This document shows positions 1-5,864 of a stretch of DNA of 6,737 bases, piece after piece. A program made the position numbers and the translations under genes. The notes beneath the pieces were generated by a model that saw nothing but the letters and a program-made list of their open reading frames with translations, made no database searches and was not told the DNA's origin. The stretch's first letter is position 1, and each line of letters opens with the position of its first letter. The stretch spans positions 12,492 through 19,228 of the forward strand of contig DJFP01000021.1 in assembly GCA_002432565.1 (NCBI GenBank), in the 5' to 3' direction. The DNA comes from Flavobacteriales bacterium UBA5869 (GTDB lineage Bacteria > Bacteroidota > Bacteroidia > Flavobacteriales_D > Crocinitomicaceae).

Positions 1-30
1 TTTTTGCCTTGGAAAAAAGTAGGATAAATT

Positions 31-56
31 AAAAAGGAGTCTCAACAGACTCCTTT
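31..56 (-). terminator. Rho-independent terminator of the VWD-domain gene
   Basis: A perfect 10-bp stem (33-42 pairing with 47-56, arm AAAGGAGTCT) closes a 4-nt loop. Read on the minus strand it is followed by a run of five T (35-31), three of which also belong to the stem. It starts 5 nt past the TAG stop of the leftward VWD gene, where an intrinsic terminator would be expected. On the plus strand the stem is followed by CTATAC rather than a T run, so it should work mainly for the leftward gene. Positions 1-30 are AT-rich and hold nothing else I can identify. Confidence 0.9.
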
Positions 57-61
57 CTATA

Positions 62-1942
62 CTAACCTCTTCTTCCGGGTGTTGAAATGGGTTTTGATGG
101 TGTTGATGCCGGTGTCGAAACGGGCGTGCTTGCAGGACGCGGCGTTGGAGTTGATACCGGTTTGCTTGGCGGCGGTGTATATCTTGGTTCTGTTTTAATC
201 GGTTGTGTTCTTACAGGTTCCGTTCTCAACGGTTCCGTTCTCACTGGTTCCGTTTTAACAGGTTCTTTGTAAACCGGCTTGTTGTAAACCGGTACCGGTC
301 TTTTAACTTCCGGTTCTTTTACCGGCTCAGGAGTTTTAACCGATTCGTTTGTAGTGGACGAAGAACCTGAGTTAAATACACGTGGATTCACACCTTTTGC
401 CGGTTTTGTTTCCAGGGGAGCACTTGAAGATGATTCTTTGGAACTCGTTCTTGTGCTAGTATTTGTTGAGCTACCGCTGGTTCCTGCCGATTCCGGGGTT
501 TTAACAGCACCCTTGCTTGCTTCTGTATCCGTAACCGTTCTTGATGTTCCGGATCCTCCTGAAGCCTTATCGTCTCTTGGAACTCCGCTGTTACCGGTGT
601 TTCCTCCGGGGATTCCTTCTGATCTGTGTTCCGGATAACGCTCTCTGTATGGTTTTTGCCCGGGGTTTACATTGGGAGCAGGAGTTCTTACAGGTTCCAA
701 TTGTCTTCCCGCAGTACGGTTTGGCAGAACAGGTTTCGGAGTTGGTTCGATGCGTAAGAATCCGTTGTCGTAGATGCATGCGCTCAAATCGCTTCCTGTA
801 AAGCCTCTGCGCTCACATTCTCTCTGTGCTCTTCTGTAATCGTCCCCGTTCATGTCGCCCAAAGTTCTGTGAACACGTGGGAAGGACTCGTCTGTAAAAG
901 CAAAAGTACTTTGGTTGAAGCCGTAATCGAACAAAGATTCCTGCGGAGTAATGCGGTATTGTCTTGCGAAATCCTTAGCTAAGAAAGCCAGGTATTCTTT
1001 TTCCAGTTGTTGATCGCGGGAGTTGGTTGAACCGAAAACGCCCATGTTCCAGTTGGAAGATGCAATTCCGCCCATGTTGTTGCGTACATCGAAATCATCG
1101 GATGTTCTTCCGTTAGCATTTCCAAGGATTCCGTCATAACTTTCAGTACAAGGATAGACTTCCATGGCGATGTTATAGAATCCCATTCCGCCGGTGGATG
1201 AAGCGTCCAACTTTACCTTTTCACCTGTGGGCCAGGTAACGACGTAATCATTTCTTCCTGATTTGGTAATTGTTCCGCCGTGTTCCAGGTAATAGTTGCT
1301 TCCGTCGATGTATACCGGCTCTCCGTTTATACGTAACGGAGTAGTGGTGTTCCCGTCAGGTTTCTCATGTGCATAAAAACAAACACGGTCTCCGCCAACA
1401 TTCATAGCTACCGCAGTATTCAATGAGAAATCATCGGATTGATTGCGCTGACGAACCTGTACATTGACATTTCCGCTGGCTGATCTTGCGAGTGTAAATT
1501 CTCCGACAGTCTGGAAGGAATAGGTAGCTCCGTCGAACGATTTCAAATGTGGATCTCCGTAAGTTCTTCCCATAACGGGCTTGCAATCCGGAGTTCGGCT
1601 TGTAAAACTGCTCAATCGCGCCCATTGTACGCGTGACGCACTGTCACTGGTAGTACTCGATCGCTGGATATGCGACCGGACTTTGTCTTGAGTAGTACCC
1701 GGCATGGCACTAAACATTTCTGCAGGGGTGTATTCTTCCGGAAAATTACGGTCCGGAGTTGGTCTTTTATTCGCCATCGCTTCCATCGACTGAGCCAACC
1801 ACTCACCACGAACGGCATCCCAGGCAACCATTTCATTTCTGATTGACTGGAAATCGGTTCCGAAGTTTGCTTTTTCCTGAGCGTTTGCAGATCCAAGCGC
1901 TAGAAGAGCGAATAATCCAAAGAATGTAACATGTTTTTTCAT
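62..1942 (-). CDS. Secreted VWD (von Willebrand factor type D) domain protein with Ser/Thr/Pro-rich tail
   Basis: A 626-residue exported protein of unknown role. It starts with a Sec signal peptide: Lys2-Lys3, a hydrophobic core at about 6-18, and an AxA site (Ala19-Asn-Ala21) predicting cleavage before Gln22. Residues 120-290 form the VWD domain, with the entry motif GDPHLKSFDG (129-138), then YSFQTVGEF, and the closing motif GILGNANG followed by SDDF (271-284). The usual animal CGN cysteine is Leu here. Residues 323-358 contain SLFDYGFNQST and FTDESFP, a block I recall following VWD domains in other bacterial proteins. Cys376 and Cys389 sit in a C-x12-C-IYD module. From about 400 to the end the chain is low-complexity Pro/Ser/Thr, with five-residue repeats such as EPVRT (560-587) and STP repeats (597-622). 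Only five cysteines are present: 120, 188, 265, 376 and 389. I see no T9SS C-terminal sorting domain, LPXTG motif or membrane anchor, so the mature protein is probably periplasmic or released. It is transcribed alone, divergent from the kinase operon. The start is supported by the signal peptide. VWD domains are generally adhesive or oligomerising modules, so a surface or matrix role is an inference. Confidence 0.88.
   Translation of the reverse strand: MKKHVTFFGLFALLALGSANAQEKANFGTDFQSIRNEMVAWDAVRGEWLAQSMEAMANKRPTPDRNFPEEYTPAEMFSAMPGTTQDKVRSHIQRSSTTSDSASRVQWARLSSFTSRTPDCKPVMGRTYGDPHLKSFDGATYSFQTVGEFTLARSASGNVNVQVRQRNQSDDFSLNTAVAMNVGGDRVCFYAHEKPDGNTTTPLRINGEPVYIDGSNYYLEHGGTITKSGRNDYVVTWPTGEKVKLDASSTGGMGFYNIAMEVYPCTESYDGILGNANGRTSDDFDVRNNMGGIASSNWNMGVFGSTNSRDQQLEKEYLAFLAKDFARQYRITPQESLFDYGFNQSTFAFTDESFPRVHRTLGDMNGDDYRRAQRECERRGFTGSDLSACIYDNGFLRIEPTPKPVLPNRTAGRQLEPVRTPAPNVNPGQKPYRERYPEHRSEGIPGGNTGNSGVPRDDKASGGSGTSRTVTDTEASKGAVKTPESAGTSGSSTNTSTRTSSKESSSSAPLETKPAKGVNPRVFNSGSSSTTNESVKTPEPVKEPEVKRPVPVYNKPVYKEPVKTEPVRTEPLRTEPVRTQPIKTEPRYTPPPSKPVSTPTPRPASTPVSTPASTPSKPISTPGRRG
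186..290 (-). repeat. 15-bp tandem repeats encoding xEPVRT-type pentapeptides
   Basis: Seven head-to-tail 15-bp units lie at 186-200, 201-215, 216-230, 231-245, 246-260, 261-275 and 276-290. On the plus strand the best form is GGTTCCGTTCTCAAC. The third to fifth units are nearly identical and the last two (261-290) are degenerate. Because the unit is a multiple of three, the array stays in frame and encodes the EPVKT, EPVRT, EPLRT, EPVRT, QPIKT series of the VWD protein tail. Copy number could change without breaking the reading frame. Confidence 0.85.
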
Positions 1943-1976
1943 AACAGTTGGTTTAATTCGAAAGGGACTTAAACAA

Positions 1977-1984
1977 TAAACGTA
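1977..1984 (-). promoter_or_regulatory. Possible -7 element for the VWD gene
   Basis: On the minus strand the sequence TACGTTTA resembles the Bacteroidota -7 consensus TAnnTTTG, with A in place of the final G. It would start transcription about 30 nt upstream of the ATG at 1942. No TTG stands at the expected -33 distance, so this is only the best candidate in a very AT-rich stretch. Confidence 0.25.
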
Positions 1985-2039
1985 CCGAAAAATAAACAGA
2001 TTAAAAGTTGTTAAAATAAAAACGAATTTCAGTTCGATG

Positions 2040-2056
2040 GTTTTAAAATTTAAAAC
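2040..2056. repeat. 17-nt perfect palindrome in the divergent intergenic region
   Basis: GTTTTAAA (2040-2047) and TTTAAAAC (2049-2056) are exact reverse complements around a single central A. The site lies about 98 bp upstream of the VWD start and 100 bp upstream of the kinase start. Its size and symmetry would fit a dimeric regulator, but it is almost entirely A and T, so chance symmetry is a real possibility. Confidence 0.45.
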
Positions 2057-2081
2057 AAGTTGGTATTCAAGTCATTGAAGA

Positions 2082-2132
2082 TACGTAAATACTTAATGAA
2101 TTCCACGTGACTTATACCTAAATATTTACGTA
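2082..2132. promoter_or_regulatory. 51-bp inverted repeat with CACGTG core, overlapping the kinase promoter
   Basis: The left arm 2082-2095 and right arm 2119-2132 are reverse complements over 14 bp with one mismatch (C2092 against A2122). The outer 10 bp, TACGTAAATA and TATTTACGTA, match exactly. The arms are separated by 23 nt, and a CACGTG palindrome (2104-2109) sits within half a base of the dyad centre. Each arm carries a self-palindromic TACGTA, 45 bp apart. The right arm ends on the TA of the -7 element at 2131. An operator with paired half-sites, or a hairpin, would both explain this; the function is inferred. Confidence 0.55.
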
Positions 2133-2138
2133 CATTTG
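2131..2138 (+). promoter_or_regulatory. Bacteroidota-type -7 promoter element for the kinase operon
   Basis: TACATTTG is an exact match to the TAnnTTTG consensus used by the primary sigma factor of Bacteroidota. It would start transcription near 2145, giving a leader of roughly 12 nt, A-rich and without a Shine-Dalgarno sequence, before the ATG at 2157. At the expected -33 distance there is only GTG (2107-2109) rather than TTG, so the upstream element is weak and may depend on an activator. The overlapping inverted repeat fits regulation at this point. Confidence 0.6.
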
Positions 2139-2156
2139 CCCAAATAAATTAAGAAA

Positions 2157-3086
2157 ATGAGTCTATTGACAGTTGGTAGTGTGGCATTTGATGCTATTGA
2201 AACACCATTCGGAAAAACAGATAAGATTGTAGGTGGTGCAGGAACTTTCATTGCATTGTCTGCTTCAAACTTTATAAAAGACCAGCGTATTGTCTCTGTT
2301 GTCGGAGATGATTTTCCGCAGGAAACACTGGATTTGCTTCGTTCTAAAGGTGTTGCTTTGGAAGGATTGCAAATTAAGGAAGGTGAAAAGACTTTCTTCT
2401 GGTCAGGTCGTTACCACAACGATATGAATTCCAGAGATACCTTGGTAACGGAACTGAATGTATTGGGTGATTTCGATCCGATCATTCCGGATTCTTACCA
2501 GGGAGCGGAATACCTGATGTTGGGAAATTTAAGCCCGCAGGTACAACGCCAGGTAATTGAGCGTTTGACAACACGTCCGAAGCTGATAGCTATGGATACG
2601 ATGAACTTCTGGATGGACATCGCATTGGATGATCTGAAACAAACATTGAAATTGATCGATGTGTTGATCATCAATGACGAAGAAGCGCGCCAGTTGTCGG
2701 GAGAATATTCGTTGGTAAAAGCAAGTCGTGTGATCCGTGAAATGGGACCAAAGACTTTGATCATTAAAAAAGGAGAGCACGGAGCTTTGTTGTTTCAGGG
2801 CGACCAGGTGTTCTTTGCACCGGCTTTACCATTGGAGGATGTATTTGATCCGACAGGAGCAGGAGATACCTTTGCAGGTGGATTCATCGGTTACATTGCA
2901 GCAACGGATGATGCATCTTTTGAAAATATGAAACGTGCAATTATTGCAGGTTCAGCATTAGCGTCTTTCTGTGTGGAAAAGTTCGGAACAGAGCGCTTAT
3001 TGGAAATTAGTCATGATGAAGTGGAGGCTCGAATTGCCCGCTTTATTTCATTGACAAATTTTGAAATGTCAACTGTAGTTGGTTAA
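2157..3086 (+). CDS. PfkB/ribokinase-family sugar or nucleoside kinase, substrate unknown
   Basis: A 309-residue cytosolic kinase of full family length that should transfer the ATP gamma-phosphate to a hydroxyl of a sugar, nucleoside or similar small molecule. Visible family features are Asp12 in the N-terminal substrate-binding strand, the GGAGT glycine turn at 26-30, NDEE at 173-176 (the NxxE motif for Mg-phosphate binding), KKGEHGALL at 204-212, and the PfkB C-terminal signature DPTGAGDTFAGGF at 231-243. In that signature GAGD forms the anion hole and Asp237 is the catalytic base. All key residues are intact. The lid region around 78-110 (TFFWSGRYHNDMNSRDTL) does not match the ribokinase, fructokinase or adenosine kinase patterns I know, so I do not name a substrate. 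The start is set by the TACATTTG promoter just upstream and by the N-terminal beta strand LLTVGSVAFD. It is the first gene of the rightward cluster and is followed after 37 nt by the DUF349 gene with no terminator between. Confidence 0.92.
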   Translation: MSLLTVGSVAFDAIETPFGKTDKIVGGAGTFIALSASNFIKDQRIVSVVGDDFPQETLDLLRSKGVALEGLQIKEGEKTFFWSGRYHNDMNSRDTLVTELNVLGDFDPIIPDSYQGAEYLMLGNLSPQVQRQVIERLTTRPKLIAMDTMNFWMDIALDDLKQTLKLIDVLIINDEEARQLSGEYSLVKASRVIREMGPKTLIIKKGEHGALLFQGDQVFFAPALPLEDVFDPTGAGDTFAGGFIGYIAATDDASFENMKRAIIAGSALASFCVEKFGTERLLEISHDEVEARIARFISLTNFEMSTVVG

Positions 3087-3123
3087 ATAGTTGTAAATTG
3101 AGGAACCACTAAAAAGCTTTATC

Positions 3124-4821
3124 ATGGAAAAGGCAAGTTTATTAGAGTCATTAAAAAATCTCGTGCAGCAGGAAGACGCGCTGGTTGTAGCGCGCGAAGT
3201 GAGTGAATTACGTAATCAGTTTGAGGATGTAGTTTTGGAAGAGGATCGTCAGTTCCAAATCAAGCAGCTGGAAGCCCAGGAAAAGGGTGAAGCGGTTGAG
3301 GAACGTACTGCTGATCCGGTGCGAGAAGAGTTTTATAACTTGTATAACGAATTCCGTGAGCGTAAAAACGGATTGCAAAAAGCGAAAAAAGAAGCTGAAG
3401 AATCCAACTTACGCCGTAAGAAAGCACTTTTGGAGCGCCTCAAAGATGTGGTAGAGAAAGAAGAGAATATCGGTGCGGCAATGACTGCATACAAGGAAAT
3501 CCACGATGCATGGAAAGAGGTTGGAGATATTCCGCGTGAAAAGCGCCAGGATATCCAATCCGAATATTCCCGCTTATTGGAAACGTTCTTTTATCATATC
3601 AAAATTTATCGCGAATTGCGCGAACACGATCTGCACCGCAATCACCAATTGAAATTGGATGTAATCCGCAGGATACAGGATTTGTCGAAGGTAGAGCATG
3701 TAAAAGATGTGGAACAGGCCATCAAAACGCTTCAAAACGAATGGGACGAAACCGGTCCCGTTGGAAATGATGCCTGGGAAAGCCTCAAAAATTCATACTG
3801 GGATGCTGTTCGTGCGGTTTATGCACGTATCCAGGCTTTCTATGATGAAAAACGTTCGGAATTGTCTGCAAACCTGGAACTGAAAAAAGAAATAGCCCGA
3901 AAAGCAGCTGAATTGGTGAAAGACTTCGCGTCTACAAGTACGAAAGATTGGGATCATGCAACTGCTTCACTGCTGGCCCTTCAGGAAGAATGGAAGAAAA
4001 TAGGTTTCGGACCGCGAAAGGAAAACGAAGAAGTTTGGAAAGAATTCCGTGCTTCCTGCGATGAATTCTTTGCGAAAAAGAAAGCATTCTTTGATTCAGT
4101 GAGAGGTAAATTTGATGAGGTAGCTGCGAAAAAACAGCAATTGGTCGACAAACTGGAAGAATTGAAAAATTCCACGGAATGGAAGAAAACAACCGATCAA
4201 ATCCTGGCAATCCAGAAAGACTGGAAAGAATTGGGAAGTGCAGGACAGCGGTTTGAACAAAAACTGTGGAAAGATTTCCGTGCCGCTTGTGATCATTTCT
4301 TTGAAGCAAAACAAGCTCATTTCAGTTCGAAAGACAAAGAATTCGAAGGGAACCTGGCTTTGAAAATGGAATTGATTGACCGCATTAAATCGGCAACGAT
4401 ACCTGAAGATAAGAAAGAGGCAATGTCTTTGTTGAAAGGCTTTGCAACGGAATTCAACGACATCGGCCATGTTCCGATGAAAGAGAAAGACCGTGTTTTC
4501 AATGCCTACAAAGAAGCCCTGGACGCACATTATAAGAAATTGAAACTCGAAGGCGAAGAACAGGAGAAAATGCTGTTCCAGGCGCGTTTGGATACTATGA
4601 AAGCAGATCCGAATGCAGAACGCGCTCTGGCAAGAGAAAAGTACGACCTGCACGATAAAATAAACAAACTGAAATCGGATATTTTGCAATTTGAGAACAA
4701 CCTTGGTTTCTTCGCGAAATCAAAAGGCGCAGACTTGTTGAAAAAAGAGGTGGAAGGTAAAATAGCTGCTGCTCAGCGCAAAATTGAAGAGCTGAAAGCA
4801 AAGATTAAAATGATCCAGTAA
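3124..4821 (+). CDS. DUF349-repeat coiled-coil protein, function unknown
   Basis: A 565-residue, highly charged, helical and probably cytosolic protein without signal peptide or membrane segment. It is built from DUF349 repeats of about 77-83 residues, each with the pattern (A/L)xxLQxxWKEIG followed by a (W/Y)xxF...FF helix. Anchor tryptophans are at 130, 207, 290 and 367. A fifth unit has Phe444 in that place (FNDIGHVPMKEKDRVF), and the N-terminal 80 residues look like a divergent extra unit around Phe33. Units three and four are the most alike: WKEFRASCDEFF (305-316) against WKDFRAACDHFF (382-393). Residues about 485-565 form a Lys/Glu-rich coiled coil. DUF349 has no established biochemical role that I can name, and the repeats suggest a scaffold or binding rod. 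The ATG follows a 37-nt gap with only a distant AGGA (3101-3104), too far away to be a normal ribosome-binding site. The stop is 3 nt before the next gene, suggesting translational coupling. Confidence 0.9.
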   Translation: MEKASLLESLKNLVQQEDALVVAREVSELRNQFEDVVLEEDRQFQIKQLEAQEKGEAVEERTADPVREEFYNLYNEFRERKNGLQKAKKEAEESNLRRKKALLERLKDVVEKEENIGAAMTAYKEIHDAWKEVGDIPREKRQDIQSEYSRLLETFFYHIKIYRELREHDLHRNHQLKLDVIRRIQDLSKVEHVKDVEQAIKTLQNEWDETGPVGNDAWESLKNSYWDAVRAVYARIQAFYDEKRSELSANLELKKEIARKAAELVKDFASTSTKDWDHATASLLALQEEWKKIGFGPRKENEEVWKEFRASCDEFFAKKKAFFDSVRGKFDEVAAKKQQLVDKLEELKNSTEWKKTTDQILAIQKDWKELGSAGQRFEQKLWKDFRAACDHFFEAKQAHFSSKDKEFEGNLALKMELIDRIKSATIPEDKKEAMSLLKGFATEFNDIGHVPMKEKDRVFNAYKEALDAHYKKLKLEGEEQEKMLFQARLDTMKADPNAERALAREKYDLHDKINKLKSDILQFENNLGFFAKSKGADLLKKEVEGKIAAAQRKIEELKAKIKMIQ

Positions 4822-4824
4822 GCG

Positions 4825-5490
4825 ATGAATCGTTCTATAAATATTTTACTGATTTTCTTCTCTTTTCCGGCATTTGCATTTATCATTTGTGTAGCGTTCG
4901 ATATTCATTTTTTCAATATCCCGATAGCGGAACTCCCGTTCAAATTCCATATTTTCATTGGGATTGCAACACTTTTGCTGTTGTTGATCATCCGCAGGTC
5001 TGCAAGTCGGTGGGTGGGTGTTTCGATGACCCGGAAACCCGAACGCTTTTTGTGGAGTACACCCGTTTCGAAAGAACGTAAAAAGCAGGTGCGCCTGTTT
5101 TTGATGCTGGAGGCTTTTATTGCATTGTTTGCAATGATTACAGCCATAGTGCTCACCACGGAAGCCTGGCCGGTGGCATTGGTTTACGGGATTATGGTGC
5201 TGGACCAATTGTTGTTCCTGCTTATTGCACAATCCGGTTTCCGGGTTGGAATTACACATAAAGCAGTAGTGGTGGCTGATCGCGAAGTACGGTTATTGTT
5301 CTTTTCCGGTTTGAGACGTATTGAAACGCATCAACAGACACTTTACTTTGAATACATCGAAGATTTACAGTTGTTTTTCCCGGTGAATTGCATTCCGGAA
5401 GGAAAATATGAAGAGTTCAGAACTGCGGTAGAAGAGCGGGTAAACCGCGACCGGGTTTTCTTTTCGGAAGGATTTAAAGCATTGAATTAA
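4825..5490 (+). CDS. Uncharacterised four-helix membrane protein with possible YcxB/PH-like cytosolic tail
   Basis: I do not recognise this 221-residue protein as a named family. It has four hydrophobic segments at about 6-27, 41-57, 90-111 and 116-136. The basic stretch RRSASRW (57-63) and KERKKQVR (83-90) place the loop between helices two and three in the cytosol, with both termini inside. Residues 138-207 form a soluble tail with alternating short strands (VGITHKAVVVAD, VRLLFFSGLRRIE, LYFEYI, LQLFFPVNCI) and a closing helix EEFRTAVEERV. That order, ending in a strand with a proline and then a Phe/Arg helix, resembles the C-terminal domain of YcxB-like or bacterial PH-type membrane proteins. 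This is a pattern-level judgement. The start is 3 nt after the DUF349 stop, and the stop TAA is 2 nt before the next ATG, so it is very likely co-translated with both neighbours. Confidence 0.8.
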   Translation: MNRSINILLIFFSFPAFAFIICVAFDIHFFNIPIAELPFKFHIFIGIATLLLLLIIRRSASRWVGVSMTRKPERFLWSTPVSKERKKQVRLFLMLEAFIALFAMITAIVLTTEAWPVALVYGIMVLDQLLFLLIAQSGFRVGITHKAVVVADREVRLLFFSGLRRIETHQQTLYFEYIEDLQLFFPVNCIPEGKYEEFRTAVEERVNRDRVFFSEGFKALN

Positions 5491-5492
5491 TC

Positions 5493-5864
5493 ATGGGAGC
5501 AATCTTAAAAAGGCCCGTTTTACTCGGAATTTTGATTGGAGTATTGTTACTGGTACTCTGTATTTTTGTCCCGATACCGATGTATGACGGTATTTTCCAT
5601 TATGATAACGAACTGGTTCACATTCAGACAGAAGGAAAAGTAGCCTTAAGCTATTACTTCGGTTTTGGATTGGAACAGGTGCGGGCAAATGGAATTCTCC
5701 CGACGCAAATCGCATTAAAACCAATCGGCTATGCGCTTATTGTGCTGGTTCATATTGGTCTGCCTGCTTTAGTGGCTATCCGTTTCAAAATGAGTAACGC
5801 AAAAAATGCTTACTCTGAAGCTTCAGCGAAAGAGCAGGAAATCGAAAACCCGCCTAATGAGTAA
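5493..5864 (+). CDS. Uncharacterised small two-helix membrane protein
   Basis: A 123-residue protein of no family I recognise. A basic N-terminus (Lys6-Arg7) precedes the first membrane helix at about 9-28. A region of about 45 residues follows (30-75, with MYDGIFHYDNE and SYYFGFGLEQVRANG), then a second helix at about 76-96 and a basic, then acidic, hydrophilic tail (RFKMSNAKNAY to the C-terminus). The positive-inside rule predicts both ends in the cytosol and the middle outside. The first helix could be misread as a signal peptide but has no clear cleavage site. The ATG lies 2 nt after the preceding stop and the last 8 nt overlap the transporter gene. Its place directly after the four-helix protein suggests the two act together, but that is inference. 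Confidence 0.75.
   Translation: MGAILKRPVLLGILIGVLLLVLCIFVPIPMYDGIFHYDNELVHIQTEGKVALSYYFGFGLEQVRANGILPTQIALKPIGYALIVLVHIGLPALVAIRFKMSNAKNAYSEASAKEQEIENPPNE

Noticed and set aside
87..272. A 61-codon plus-strand open frame with GSVLTGS repeats
   Set aside because: The repeats are the antisense image of the 15-bp array in the VWD gene; no start signal precedes it.
354..638. A 94-codon plus-strand open frame opposite the VWD gene
   Set aside because: Its Leu/Val/Pro-rich product is the antisense reading of the low-complexity Ser/Thr/Pro tail, so the lack of stops comes from base composition.
3101..3104. AGGA as a Shine-Dalgarno sequence for the DUF349 gene
   Set aside because: It ends 19 nt before the ATG, well beyond normal spacing, and genes of this phylum usually lack such a site.
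3087..3123. An internal promoter or terminator between the kinase and DUF349 genes
   Set aside because: No TAnnTTTG element, hairpin or T run is present in the 37 nt.
4096..4689. A 197-codon open frame on the minus strand inside the DUF349 gene
   Set aside because: It lies wholly antisense to a well-supported gene. The Phe/Gln/Cys-rich protein is what the Lys/Glu-rich coding strand gives when read backwards, and it has no promoter or domain.
4846..5259. A 137-codon minus-strand open frame over the four-helix membrane protein gene
   Set aside because: Antisense to a gene with clear membrane segments and tight operon spacing; its Gln/Asn/His-rich product has no recognisable features.
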